Assembly: GCF_020085105.1 (NCBI RefSeq)
Contig: NC_058064.1
Location: forward strand, 11,624,501-11,688,500
Reading direction: 5' to 3'
DNA from: Siniperca chuatsi
Taxonomy: Eukaryota; Chordata; Actinopteri; Centrarchiformes; Sinipercidae
Length of the DNA stretch: 64,000 bases
Shown here piece by piece: positions 1-12,150 of the stretch. A model generated the notes under the pieces. That model was not told where the DNA came from, made no database searches, and saw only the letters and a program-made list of their open reading frames with translations. A program made the translations under genes and the position numbers. Every line of letters starts with the position of its first letter. Position 1 is the first letter of the stretch.

Positions 1-129
1 ATTTATAACAGAAAGCCTGCGTCCCATACTACGGACTATTAATCAGGATATCTCAACAAAAATATGACACCCCTGTCCACACACTTGTACTTTTGGTCTG
101 GGACTGTTCTTCATGGTTTCGGCTAGACC

Positions 130-360
130 CCTTAAATCCAGGTAAGGGAACTCTTAATGCTATAGCATACAATGACATTTTGGACAATAGTGAGCTTCTA
201 ACTTTTTGGCAACAGTTTGGTGTGGAAGACCTTGATTGGCCTGCATAAAAGCCTGAACACAACCCCATCCAAACTCTTCGGGTTGAATTTGAACGCAGAC
301 TGGGAGCCAACATCAGTGACCAACCTCAATAATCTCTGCAGTCAGGTTCCAAAATATCAT
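130..360 (+). mobile_element. Tc1/mariner transposase 3' remnant
   Basis: Translation of the + strand gives LNAIAYNDILDNSELLTFWQ and then GVEDLDWPA-KPEHNPIQTL (the dash is a stop). This is the C-terminal part of a Tc1-like DDE transposase, around its conserved DWPAxSPDLNPIE block. The final catalytic region is broken by an in-frame stop. The following text near 385-415 (GTGTCCACATACATTTGG) resembles the usual Tc1 3' flank. The fragment sits in the intron after pkp2 coding exon 8 and is inactive. Nothing else gene-like is visible in 1-1071. Confidence 0.75.
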
Positions 361-439
361 GTTCAACTAATATATATGGGTTTGGGTGTCCACATACATT
401 TGGTAATATAGACGAAGATAAATGCAAGCATTCATCTGG

Positions 440-690
440 AGTTGTGTTTCAGTCCACCTGACAAAAGTTCAATTATACACTCTTCTTTTAGCTCTGGTTT
501 GGTCTCCACCAACTCCTGAGGGAAATATCTGACTCTTTTGCTGTTAAATGCTCTACTATGCTCCCTAGCTAGTTGCTAATTTTGTCTGTCTGCTGTTTGG
601 TGCTGGGCTGGTAGCGTACAGAGCTCGCTTTGTCTGGAAACAACACTGATGAGAGCGGTGAGAGTGAACCGTGAACAGTAAAGTTAACAT
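440..690 (-). repeat. Fragment of a dispersed MITE-like repeat
   Basis: The text around 490-520 (TTTAGCTCTG-TTTGGTCTCCA) is the reverse complement of the text near 23395-23425. The text around 640-670 (GAGAGCGGTGAGA-TGAACC) recurs near 32800-32822. Three copies at unlinked places mark a dispersed family. The fragment is intronic in pkp2. Confidence 0.5.
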
Positions 691-1071
691 GAAAACAAAG
701 GGTTAAAAGAAGAAGAAGAAAACGCTTTGACTACAGGCGACCCCTTTCATATTACACATTAGTCATTTGATACATTGTTAATATAAAAATATTGATTAGA
801 TCAGCTTTAATGAAGCATTGCAACTTTAAGTTCATAACAGCAGGTCTTTGCACTTTTGGCACAGGCACACCTGACAAAGCAGGAGTGTAAAATGTATCAT
901 TTGCTTTGATGTTTCTCTCCACGCACGCAATATGAGAGAAAGATAAATATGATTGCCTTCTAAGAAGCTGTTTTATGGGTGATTAAACCTGCAGCAGTCC
1001 AGCAGTTTTCACAGAATATTGCAAGGACATCTTTTGTACTGACAATGTGGATTATTGTCCGAAGGGATTAC

Positions 1072-4000
1072 CTCTGTGATCTTGGCACTGCGATAAGCAA
1101 AGCAGCCGACAGTCTTTGGTTTGGGAGCCAAGTTTTGTCGAGATTCTCGAAGATCTCCAATGTACTTGTTAGGAAGCTCTGCCTCTATCTGATAAGACAG
1201 GTTATGTAGGATGCAGACGCAGTTCTCTGTGGACTTCAAAGCAAAGATATACAGATAAATATCAAATTAAATACAGTGTGGCAAGCTGTTTAATCACATA
1301 CATTGATACAACATACTGAAGCTTGAATGGAAATAGGTATAGTACAGTGGGTTTTGCTTTGTAAGTGAGAAGCAACAGGATTTATATGAATGACTTGACA
1401 TGCACTACAGAATAGAAAAAATGAACAATACATGTGGTGGAGAATGATTTGAGAATGCTGCACATGTAGAAATTCCTACATGTGGACCTGTAAGTTGCAC
1501 CATAGACCAAACCGCTGAGCAGTTTGTTGTGAAACAGACTGTGAAGATAAATGTTTTCTCTGGAATGCTTATCATTTTCATTTCACCTTGTCATCTGTCT
1601 TATAGTCAGCTATGGCTCCCCGGATATAGTAGACCAGAGAGTCGATCAGATTATCACACTCCCTCATTGCCTTCCTGCTGTCTGGCCCAGCAGAGCTCAG
1701 ATTTCTGGAAACAAAAACATGGTAATCTGACATTTGTGTGTTTCAATCAGATGAGCATTTTTCAGTCCTATTGAACCATATTAGAAAAGTCAGTCATGTT
1801 AATAACAAGGAATTCCCACATTATAGTAAGCCAAATGAAAACACATATTCTGTCAAACACATAATTGTAAAAAGTTAATGGAGGCACTATTTTGGATCTA
1901 TTTTTATGGAATCCAACTTCAAAATGAATACAACAATTAACTCCACACAACAGGTTCTTTATGCAGTGATGAAATATTAATCAGAGAGGAACTCATCATT
2001 TTTCTCATCCACAGGGAGCTCAAAAGGTTTGAGAATAGGAAAACTTGATAACATTGGGCCGGCGAGGACTGAGTGATTTCAGTTCAGCAGAGCGGAAAGA
2101 AGAGAGAGCTTGATAAATATTTCAGTCTGTCACTCATTTGATCTGGCTATGGTTGCCAGGGAAGCAGTGCATCTGATATCTCCTGCTTTGTAAACAGAGA
2201 TAATATATGTCTTAACAACTAAGCCAACAATATGATACATAATCTCACAACAGATACGTTGTGGATTAACACAATACCATGATAGGAGTGAAATTATATT
2301 AAAATAGGATGGTGATTACTTATCAATTTGTGTGATTAGGCTAATTAGAAAGCAGTATCAGTTTTCCTTTTGGCTTTATTTCATGGTGTAGTTAGTAGCT
2401 ACTGAGGAAGAAATTGCCAATATCACAACATAAACCTGAACCTGCTAAATTATGAGCATGTTAGCATGCTTACGTTAGCATTTAGCTCAAGTACAAAGCC
2501 GCTAGCATGGCTGTGGACTCTTAGTCTTGTTAAGATGTGATCATTTATCTGAAACTGGATAAACTGGATATTTCTTTAATGCATCATCAAGTAGCTATCC
2601 TTCTATTTGTTTTCTTCTGTAAATTCCTTTTATTGGGTTTTTGCCAACAAGACTTACCAGAGTTCAAAATGAGCAATAGCTCTTTCCACAGAAATACAGT
2701 CAGTATTTCCTGCTTGTTATTATATCAGGATTAAGATGAAGGATGTTGAAGAAGGAACAGTTTACACCATATTCAGAGACTGTTTACTCATAACTCAGCT
2801 TGGCAGAGCCTGATACTAGTGCTCTGCCATCTGTTAACTCTTACCCTTTGTAATATCATATAATATCATAAAATGATTTCCTTATGTGGCACAATTTATT
2901 TATTTATGGTTTATTTGATAGGGACAGATACAGTATACATAGACAAACTGAAAGCAGCTATCTGATGCAAGTATCATAGTGTTTATAGCAAATGCTAATT
3001 TGCAAAACCCTCCATCAGTTTCTCCAAATATGCCATTCTGGTCCATACAGATCAGAAAGTATGACTTTGTGGTCACTGGTGATAAAATCAGTGAAGTGTA
3101 ATATTGAATACTGAATTTTTATTCAGGATACAAAGTAATTTATTTGATGTCTAGCAAAGTACATAATTATTTTTGTAGAAATTCTCAAATTCTGTATTTA
3201 GTTTGATATGAGCTGATTATCCGACACCAGCAATGGTGTTTACTTTAATCTATAATCTACACTGCACAAGCTCTCTGAGTATCTAGTTTCAAAGCTAACA
3301 AAGAAGCCTACCGCAGGCAGCCGGTAGCACTGTGGAAAACATCGGCATCAGCTAGGAGCTCGTCTTTTGGGTTCTCGCCTTCAGAAATGCCAGAACTGGG
3401 CACCAGGACTGACTGGGTGAGGGCCGATAATGCCTCTCTGGAGAGGCGCTCCTTCAAAAGGTCATGAGAGGAGAGGTTCCACAAAAGACCTAGGAGTAAG
3501 ATGGAAATATACTTTATAAAGTATATTTATAAACTAATATGGCTAAACTGGCCATATATATATATAAAAAACTGACCAGTAAGTTCTCGTCTGGTCTCCA
3601 CATCACGGCTGCTCTTCAGTGCATCCAAAATGGCGGCCAGGCCATCATTTTCCTTCACCTCCATCTTGTTTTCGCTGCTCTGGTAAACAACATTACGTAG
3701 AGCCCCAGCAGCGACGCGCTGCACCTCCTCATTGTCACTGCGGAGGAGCTGCAGGAGCTTTCCAATCCCACAGAGATAGTATACCTGGGAACAAGTGTGG
3801 ATTACTGATTGACAGGTATTGGCAGTCAGAAAATGTTTTATGATAATAGTTGACCATGACCATGTCATGCATCAAAGACATTCATCAACAACATGGAAGG
3901 ACTGATATCACTTCCAAAGCCACAGCCAGATCAGATTAACTATTTTATTGTCCCTGGTAAAACCTCTGTTACTGAATATACAATCCCATTCAAAGTGTCT

Positions 4001-7000
4001 CAGATGGTACGGGGATGGGCTGAAAAGAAAAAATGTATATTTTGAAATCAATTTTGGACCAAATAGTTTTGCACTGAGTTTAAAACCTGTTTGGATATAC
4101 TATAAATAGTAGGATGGATCAAATGCAAAAGACAGATTTCATCCCCACTTAACTTGGCTTCTGTCTGTTGAAATGTGGCAGTAAAACCTACTACAAACAT
4201 TATCTGGAGGGATGAGATGTGGTAATAAGTTGCAATAAGTGCTTTAAGTAATTTAAGACATTACATGCCAACAAACATGTTATATCCCTTTGGATTCCTC
4301 TTTCAAAGCCAAACCAGTTCAGAAAATTAATGGCTGTTACTGGAACAACGACTAGGTGAGAAATTGGTGCATTTAAATGTACAAGCAGAGGTACATGTGC
4401 TCAAAAATGCAAATACAGTACTGCCCCCAAAAAAAAAAAACCCCACACATTGTCAACCGTGAACAACACTGAAAAATCCAGTTTGTGTATTTCTATATAT
4501 CTGGTAAGAAAAGTTGGGTTTTACATATTTAACTGCCAACAAATCCTATTTTGAATCACTGTAAAATGATCCCATACAATGCATATGATAAAACATACCA
4601 TCTTCTTAGCATCTGCACTCCTGAAACATTGATTCTGTATGTGGCTGGCTGCACAGATCAGTGTTTCCTCATTATCCTGGGTCAACAGGTTCACGGCCCT
4701 CTCTAACGTCATCTCTGGAGGCTTGTTCTCTGACTTCCTGTGTAAGAAGACAACCATGAATGTAAAAATGTACCATCCCCAAATGTCTCAAAATACAGTA
4801 CAATGCAAGAATATATTAAATTATTAAATGTACAAAGTGAACATGCGAAACGTGAAATGAACACAAACAAACACACAATCTTACAGTGTCATGACATTGG
4901 GTGTCAGCATCTGCTGAATGGGGAGTTGTACTTCCATCTGCCTCCCCATGTCCACCTCCATGCTGGTAACCGAGGGCGGGTATGAATTCAGTCTGCGGAG
5001 CCCCTGATCCTCCCTCCTGATTTGAGCCAACCAGGACACGCCTTCATTAGACTGAATAGCTCCAAGTATCATACCACCACTTTGTCTCTGCACAGTGTGT
5101 TTCTCCTCTTTGACAACACTTTGGTTATGATTCCAGCGAGAGCCATATTCACCACTTTGCTGAAATGCTGCATTTGCAAGCACAGGCTGTGGTGCTCCTG
5201 TCTCTCTGAGTGACCTATGGCGGAAGCTCCCGTGTGCAGATGTGGATGCATGCAGCCGCGTGACACAGGGAGTCTCTGAGAAGGCATAGCGACGAAATGA
5301 ATCAGAACCAAATGAATTGTCCAGCAGAGTGCCCACCCTGCGTGACTGACTAGGTCCTCGATGGGAGTACGTCCCAAAACGGAGGGTACTATTATTGAAT
5401 CGACTGCGAGGTAACTCTGGGCTCGGTGGTGGAGACACTTCCACCCTCCTGGATGGTCTCCGCACATGGCTGCTTGAAAGAGAGCGGTTGGTGAAGCCCA
5501 ATTCATTTACCTGTGGGAAAGAAAAAACAAAATCCACACTTAAATACGTTGTAACCTGTTTATTCTGCTGGTACTCTCCCTTTAAATTCCTCCGGAAGGA
5601 CTTCAAATTTACATGGCATAATAGTCCAAAATGCACAGTATTACACACTAATGAACCGTACAAAAGGTACAGCAAATTAGTTATTTTGAGTAATATAATG
5701 CATTATAACTAAAATTATAACTCAACACCCGTATACAGAACAAACTCCACTACTGAGGGATATTGGTGTGGTTTAAATTACACAAATGAAATGTTATAAA
5801 TGTTGTATGGTCTTAAACTGTGCTGTATCACAAAAAAAAATTGTATTTATATAATAAGATGATAATGTAGTTTGTCATTTACACAAGTTGCCATGGACAA
5901 CCTTAAAATGGACAAAATGTAGTAAAAGTATCAGACAAGTCAAAACTATAACTGAATACATCCAAAAATGTAAATTTAGTTAAATAATTAAAATGGAGTT
6001 TAAAAAGAAATATAACGCTTTATACTTTTCCTTTAACCTCCAATCAGTAGGTAAAAAAAGCATTTTCAAAGCATATTTTACTTTACTGCTAATCAGTTAA
6101 TAAAATACATTACGTTCTGATGTATGTATGTGCATTAAGTTTTAATGTATTTTATCAACTGATTAGTGGTAAAGGGGGAAAAAAAACGTTTATTTTTATC
6201 AGTTGGCAAAATAAATTAAAACTTCATTTATTTAATTTTGTCAGTTTCAGGGCTCCATACACCTTGAGCTAACACTGTTAAAAAGTCACAAATTATCAAT
6301 AATGTCAAGCTACATGTAAGAACACAATGATTAATTTGATAGGCCTGGAGGCTCTGAACATTAAAGCAGCAGCAGACCATTTGACTACATTCAAATGATG
6401 GCGTACAATATTTAAATCACAGCTTGATACGCATCTACAAGTCTATGTAGTTCTTTTATAATGGACAGGTACAAAATTCAAAGAGAGGACAACTAAAACA
6501 TGCAAAGTATTGAGCTGATGGCTATCTGTCATGGAATTAGAGCACTTCACACTTACCTGCCTGTTTAGTAAAAGTCCATCTGTAGTATCAAAGCTCTTTG
6601 CTGTGTTTTCCTGTAAATGGACATTACCTGAAACAAGTTGAAGAGGTTTTGTTAGAGTGTACTGTTTCACACTGTAATTCCCCAAACGCATGGCAACACT
6701 AACACTTCCTCGGTTCAAGGGCATGACTCCTACACTGGCTGCCTGAGCCGAAAAAGTACAGTACACACTCACAGTGCTGCAAGCGTCTTTGTAAACTAGT
6801 GCAAACCAAATGTCGTGTTCATTTGCATTAAGAGGGGTTGACAAGAGAAAAGCAGAGGGAGACGCAGGAAGGCAGAAATAAAACAGATCAAACATACTTT
6901 AAACCCTGCCTATGTCTATTATTAATGTTTATCATTAATTTATAATAATTAACATAAATCCTTGTATGTACAATGTGAAGCATATCTCCCCAAAGGCCCA

Positions 7001-8728
7001 ACAAAACCCATTATTTAACATTATCTTCTCAGTGTGTAGTGTTACTGGATACCACATAGCAAAAGAACCACAATAAGTAATTTAAACATCTATAATCAAC
7101 CGTTTGCTGGTTCCAGCTGCTCAATTGTGAGGAGGTTAACTGAGTATTTTTAAGTTTTTGATTTTTGGTTGGACACAACAAGACATTTGAAGAAATTGTG
7201 GGAAATTGTGATGGACATGTTTCACTATTTTCTGACTTTTTATGACCAAATGATTAATCGCTTCATCGAGAAAATAAGCGGCAGATTAATCGATAATGAA
7301 AATAATCGTTAGTTTCAGCCCTATTTATGTGGAAGTGACAAATGTTCCTCTAGACGGAATAATTTCTGAGGTGTGAAATGTCTTCACACCCAGATTTAGC
7401 TCACTCGAGGAAGCCTTCTCTTTGAAAGTAGTCTTGTCATGCGGAAAGCCAGCTAAAAAAGTTCCTACATTGTAAACCAACATGGTAAATCATCTTGTTT
7501 AAATACCTATAACAAGCCTATTAATAAGTAGTAACAAACTGATCTTTTATGGAACAAAATCATAGTAATAAAATATTATTATAAAATATTATTATTATTA
7601 TTGGTTGATGACTGACTGGAGTTCATAGCTGACCCACACTCATCTCTATTTAGGCTACCAGTGCATAATAAATGAGGGCATAACCCCCTGGAAAGCAGGC
7701 CAGTGGGTGAGATATTAAATTCAAGCTCTGTCCGATGTCACTTCCATCTCCCTGTAGGTGGATGAATGAAACCTGTTGGACAAGCAAAATACTATGTGGT
7801 ATGCATTCCAGTCACAAGAAATGTCTTTAGTCTAAATGATAGTGGAACTCCAGTAGGCTACGCACAGAGCATATCATCTGGATATAGAAGATCATTTATA
7901 GTGTATTGTAGTCTATAGCAGTGGTTCCCAATTTAGGGATTAGGACCCCTCCACAGGGTCACAAGATAAATAACAGGACAGGAAAAAAGAAAAATATTGT
8001 TCTGCTGTTCAAATTTAGATCCTGTTTTTGGACCCAATCTTTGCTTTTTTACTTGTAAAATACTGGATAGTTTAAATGAAACAATCATATGACGCAATCT
8101 GAGCGGTTTATAGGAGAAATCACACTTTGTCAACCAGTGACAATGGATCACAAGATCACAGGCTTCATTTAAAGAGGTCACCAACCAAAAAATGCTGGAA
8201 ACTGTTGTTTTATAGTATGGTTTAATTGTCCAACACAGTGCTTCCCAAACTAAAGTTCAAACATGAGATATTATTTAAGTCAGATAATAGTCTTTGTTGT
8301 AAGTATGAAAAGTGGGAGGGAGACATGTGAATGTACCACCCTCAGTTATTACCATACATGCAAATCTGAAAAATTATCTTTTCAGGTGGACAAAATCTAT
8401 CAAACAGGAGTGACTTGATGTGAATCTTGTTGAGGATACCTGTGTAATAATATCTGGGAGCCTCTTGTGTGGTACTCTGTGATTCTTCCATACATTAATC
8501 ATAATCATAGAAGAAAACTTCAAACTGAACATTACCGTTTGACACAGTCTTTCTCGCCTTCCTCGCCAGTGTGAGCTGAACCTGCTGTTGAACGCGCAGG
8601 CTCTGGTCGTTTGAATTCACTATCGTCGAGGATTTTGTAGTCGGCTCTGCCGGCAGAGCCAGACTGGAGTCATCCAGTACCAACGAGCCCTGCGCAGGTA
8701 ACGCTGATTTGAAAAACACCTCTTCCAT
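1072..8728 (-). CDS. pkp2: Plakophilin 2, 5' eight coding exons (partial gene)
   Basis: Plakophilin 2 is an armadillo-repeat protein of desmosomal plaques that links desmoplakin and cadherins to intermediate filaments, and it is also found in the nucleus. Exons, in transcript order: 8536-8728, 6557-6627, 4885-5510, 4599-4737, 3577-3784, 3312-3489, 1587-1704, 1072-1233. All have GT/AG borders and consistent phase, giving 565 codons. The head contains [10 protein letters not shown] and [18 protein letters not shown], which match the PKP2 family head. The large third exon is Ser/Arg-rich head sequence. Armadillo repeats begin in exon 4 at [11 protein letters not shown] and continue through [20 protein letters not shown] and [19 protein letters not shown] to [19 protein letters not shown]. 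The ATG at 8726-8728 lies in a good context (CACAATGG). An open frame extends upstream, but without an ATG in the stretch checked. The remaining C-terminal armadillo repeats and the stop lie left of the window. The PKP2-like head argues against the paralogues pkp1, pkp3 and pkp4. Confidence 0.93.
2453..2525 (+). repeat. GCTAACATGCT-family repeat, short copy
   Basis: This stretch holds GAGCATGTTAGCATGC, then GTTAGCATTTAGCTCAA and a tail GTGGACTCTTAG. The same order of motifs occurs at the end of the longer copy at 29745-30212. It lies in the intron between pkp2 coding exons 6 and 7. Confidence 0.6.
2893..3005. repeat. Dispersed fish repeat, probably a LINE 3' piece
   Basis: The stretch reads TTTATTTGATAGGGACAG ... 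GCAAATGCTAATTTGCAA. From memory this pattern is a common teleost interspersed repeat. There is only one copy here, so the call rests on recall rather than comparison within the window. Confidence 0.35.
6077..6172. repeat. Short imperfect hairpin in a pkp2 intron
   Basis: The arms TTACTTTACTGCTAATCAGT (near 6080) and ACTGATTAGTGGTAAAG (near 6155) are reverse complements with few mismatches. The inner arms TAAAATACATTA and TAATGTATTTTA also pair. The structure is about 95 bp and AT-rich. It could be a small MITE or a chance inverted duplication. Confidence 0.5.
7130..7322 (-). repeat. MITE of the AGGGCTG-AACTAACGATTA family
   Basis: On the minus strand it begins TAGGGCTGAAACTAACGATT and continues with ATTTTCATTATCGATTAATC. 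The same motif order is seen at 14040-14215, 48871-49353, 50858-51344 and 54236-54600. This copy is truncated at its distal end. It is in the intron between pkp2 coding exons 1 and 2. Confidence 0.65.
7917..8210. mobile_element. Non-autonomous hAT-like element
   Basis: The left end CAGTGGTTCCCAATTTAGGG is the classic hAT-type terminus. The right end GGAAACTGTTG is roughly its inverse. Flanks GTCTATAG and TTTTATAG look like a decayed 8-bp target duplication. No transposase frame survives. It is intronic in pkp2. Confidence 0.55.
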
Positions 8729-8955
8729 TGTGAACAAGTCCAAATCTGTTGAGAGTCTAAATCGGTCGCTTCATTGATAGGTACTGTTCCTGGATTAATG
8801 TTAAGTCATGCTTTGTTGTCCCTCTCAAGTCGGTTTTCTGACGTCCTGACACTGAGGAGGGCGGGGCTAGAGGCGACGCACCTGAGGTGTCAGGTGTCGC
8901 TTCTGGGTGGTATGGAATCGGTTACGTTACTTTTCAATAGGCTATTACAATCAGT
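8729..8955 (-). promoter_or_regulatory. pkp2: Likely pkp2 5' UTR and promoter region
   Basis: This is the only single-copy-looking sequence between the pkp2 start codon and a repeat beginning at about 8956. It is richer in C+G and CpG (8840-8910) than its surroundings. No TATA box is obvious. The assignment is by position only. A non-coding first exon farther upstream cannot be excluded. Confidence 0.4.
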
Positions 8956-9154
8956 GTGGAATGTAACTAAGTACATTTACTCAAGTACTTAATTTTGACT
9001 TAATTGGAGCCTACTGTAGGCCTACTTGAGTATTTTCATTTTCTGCTACTTTACTGCATTTTTGAGGGAAACATTGTAGGGTACCTTTAAACTCCACTTG
9101 CTACATTTATTTAAAATATGGTAATACATTTTAAATAATGTACCCACAAAATAG
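8956..9154 (+). repeat. Left half of a split TGTAACTAAGTACATTTACTC repeat
   Basis: The text starts GAATGTAACTAAGTACATTT, then ACTCAAGTACTTAATTTTG and TATTTTCATTTTCTGCTACTT. From memory this is the left part of a very common teleost repeat. Its right part appears at 11070-11235. The intervening 1.9 kb is transposon sequence inserted into it. Confidence 0.55.
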
Positions 9155-9158
9155 TTAA

Positions 9159-9774
9159 AGGAATAGTTCTGGGAGGTATTTGCTTTCTGGCGAAGAGTTA
9201 GCTAGCTATACTTGGATGTGAAGATTGATAGGCTACTACTCTCATGTCTCGGTTAAATATGAGGCTACAGCCAGCAGCCAGTTAGCTTAGCACAAAGACT
9301 GGAACCAAGCGAAACACTAGCTAGCCTGGCTCTGTCAAACAGTAACAAAATCTGCCTACCAGCTCCTCTAAAGTTTAGCAATTAACATGTTATATCATGT
9401 TTGTTTAATCCGTAGAAAAACAAGTGTGAAAACGACAATTAGCCACTTCACCACTAAGCAGGTCCAGCTCTAAGCAGTTGCCAGGCAACCAGCGGAGACT
9501 TTAGGAGCCTATGTTCCCAGCCAAGAAATAGTCCGGCAAAAGTACCCCCCAAAAAACAGCAAATTTTACAGTTTGAGTTTTCTACTAAACAACAACTTAA
9601 AAAACAGATAGGACGTGTTGACGATGAGTTTTAGATATTTTGGTAGGCGGATTTTGTTACGGTTTGACAGAGCCAGGCTAGCTTTTTCCCCCTACCTCCA
9701 GTTTTTATGCTAAGATAAGCTAACCAGCTGCTGCCAATGAACAGATATGAGAGCCAAAATGTCTAACTATTCCT
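9159..9774. mobile_element. TTAA-flanked MITE (piggyBac-type)
   Basis: The ends AAAGGAATAGTTCTGGGAGG and its inverse (minus strand: AAAGGAATAGTTAGACATTT) form terminal inverted repeats. They are flanked by TTAA at 9155-9158 and 9775-9778, the piggyBac target signature. Inner inverted pieces such as GCTAGCCTGGCTCTGTCAAAC occur near both ends (about 9320-9345 and 9660-9680). There is no coding capacity. From memory it belongs to a widespread teleost MITE. Confidence 0.75.
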
Positions 9775-9778
9775 TTAA

Positions 9779-10860
9779 CCCTACTATTATCTTTGGGGTC
9801 AATTAGACCCCATTCAGTGTTTAACGTCTCTAAATAAATTATTGACATCTTTTTTTTTCCATCTTCTTTTTTTTTTTCCTTATTCAATGGGGACAATTGG
9901 GTAAACATAAAATGAACATGATGATATTTTTTCAATGTCCTGTACACATTTTGTACGCTTCGGTGTTCTTTGAGCCCAGGCTGTTTTAGCTGTATAAAAC
10001 ATAAGAAATTGGAACATTTTACACACGTTTGTTTAGGTAATTTCGGCTTATATTGAGGTCACTGTCGCATGCAATTTTATAATCTTCAAAAAACTTCCCT
10101 ATGCTTTAGGGTCCTAACCTAACATAGCCATACCTGTAGTAGTGTGAGAACCCCTGATAGATCACACGTCATGGGGGAGGGGCAAACATGTAAAAGCTTG
10201 CCCAGCAGCCTTCTAAAGCATTTCTCTTGGGGCTGTGTGTGCTCTCTCTTTATGTTCACTCTCAGTTGAAAATTACCTCTAAGGAAAGGTTTTCTGCCAA
10301 TGAGGTTTTGTCACAGCTCTCTAACATTGAAAGTGACATAGAAGAAAATGTGTCTGAGGCTGAGGGTAATGTTGAGGAGGACCCTGATTACGAGGCATCC
10401 TCCTCTGATGAGAATGAGACCTTTGGGGTTGACCCTCCTGTTGTCTCTCAACCACCAGCAGATTCTGTTCTCTCTCAGCCTTCACAAGTGGACACGTTAC
10501 CTTCCTAAAATGGAAAATTAGAGTGCAGCTAATGTGATCAAAATGGTTCCAGGCCCCAACAGATACGCTGTCAGCCATGTCCAAGACATAAAATCAGCAT
10601 TTGAGCTCTTCATGACACCATCAATCGAAAATGATATACTGTACTTGATGACAAACTTAGAGGGGAGGCGCGTGTATGGGGACAGTTGGAAAGACTCGGA
10701 TGACCCACTTGCAAGCCTACATTTCGTGGGTCGCTGTCCCTTCACACAATACATACGGTATCAAAATATGGGCAGCATGTGATGCACAGTCCAATATGCA
10801 GGTGTACACTGGGAAATCCCCTGGGGAACTGGGGTACTTATAATATATACAGTATAGAGT
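9779..10860 (+). mobile_element. Decayed piggyBac-family transposon
   Basis: It begins with CCCTACTATTATC directly after the TTAA shared with the MITE on its left, as piggyBac ends do, and has GGGGTCAATTAGACCCC a few bases inside. The interior carries a degenerate transposase (separate entry). No matching right terminus was found before 11060, so the 3' end is lost and the right boundary is approximate. Confidence 0.65.
10227..10832 (+). pseudogene. piggyBac transposase, internally deleted pseudogene
   Basis: The first frame gives KERFSANEVLSQL followed by an acidic stretch (ESDIEENVSEAEGNVEEDPD), typical of the N-terminus of PGBD-type transposases. It stops at 10508. A second frame from 10543 gives VSHVQDIKSAFELFMTPSIE and NLEGRRVYGDSWKDSDD, the start of the DDE domain. 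The sequence then jumps to GRCPFTQYI and, after a frame change near 10760, YGIKIWAACDAQS and MQVYTGKSPGELGYL. In the family these blocks lie well apart, so the middle of the domain has been deleted. It is a dead copy. Confidence 0.75.
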
Positions 10861-11069
10861 ATTTATAATATAAAGCCATTAAAACACCCAAAAGATCTTT
10901 ATTTCCAATTTTAGGTCAATCAGTAAGATTTTATGGTGATTTGCATATTTTTCCATAGCCACAAAAGTTCCTGACACATAAACTTGGGTAACAATTTTAT
11001 TTACAAACATTATGCTGTTGACACTATATAACTCGGGGCCATTCTGCTGCATAATAAGTAGGCCTACTT

Positions 11070-11235
11070 TTACTTTTTTAAGTAAGTAAAGTAAGTAAGT
11101 AAAATAAAAGCAAAAGTACAAGTTTTGTACTTTTACTTAAGCAAGGTTTTGGAAGCAGGACTTTTACTTGTAATGGAGTAATATTAAATGGTGGTATAAT
11201 TACTTTTACTTAAGTATAAGATCTGAAATTTTTTA
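11070..11235 (+). repeat. Right half of the split repeat begun at 8956
   Basis: The text TACTTTTACTTAAGC, CAGGACTTTTACTTGTAATG and TTACTTTTACTTAAGTATAA is the typical right part of the TAACTAAGTACATTTACTC repeat whose left part is at 8956-9154. This supports later insertion of the 9155-11060 block. Confidence 0.5.
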
Positions 11236-12150
11236 CACAAAGTAGATTTTAACTACTGTTGTGCATCAATATTTGATTTAGATTTTGCACAACAATGAGG
11301 CAAGATGGGTGGATTCTTCAAATGTTTGTTAACGCAGTTGCCTAATTTTGAAATAGAACAGGTGCAGGCTACTGCTCACCTGGTGAAGAGTAAGTAATAG
11401 ACACCTTTAGGAGTCATGATCAGTTTGCCACACTGGACCTGAGCACCGCCCTCTTTGGCTCGAGTTGTAAGGGGAAACCGCAGCCAGACACAAGCATGTC
11501 CCACCATGTGTGTCTTTTCAGGCAATGGAGCCACTGTCAGTCTTTACACAAGTTGTAAAGTACAGTTAGACCAACTTTTATAGCCATGAATTACTACTAT
11601 CAGACATTTCTGATACAGTCCATTTTTATTTAGGCTCCTTGTGCTGCTGACACTATACTTTTCCCAGATGAGAACAAAGACCAACTTCTATTCTGTTCCA
11701 TTGTTAAGATATTATAATATGTTCTATTATGTTACTTCCAAACAAAGCTGGATGACTAGGTAAAGCTGTCCTGAAGGCTCACGGTCAGTGTGTTTGTAGT
11801 ACTTTGATAAAAAGCAGATTTAGAATGGGAACATGCAGCATTTACGAATGATCAGTGAAATTATATGATTCTTCTGAGAGGCCCTGCAAATCTGGTCCCA
11901 GAGTCAAAACAAGTCGCAGTGATATGGCCCCTGTCATTTGATACTGTGCAAACTGTCTCACCCAATAATGTCAGCCAATAAACGTGTAACATTACAGATG
12001 CTAATCCCTGCTGAGAATGGGGGGTGGAGGTGGGAAGTGGCCCATATTTTTACCCCAGGGCCCTACAGCAGGTTAATCTAGTCAAGACTCCAAAGCTATT
12101 AAAACACTAAACATTCAAATTTTTTGATGTTGCCTTCAAGTAAATGAAAA
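11236..12150. other. Intergenic sequence without recognisable features
   Basis: No exon, RNA gene or clear repeat was recognised between the split repeat and the putative nudt4 3' UTR. Stretches around 11370-11560 look single-copy and have a balanced composition, but no open frame with splice sites could be built. Confidence 0.3.

Noticed and set aside
5069-5506. 145-codon frame on the minus strand
   Set aside because: It overlaps pkp2 coding exon 3 in another frame. The pkp2 frame joins its neighbours in phase and matches the family.
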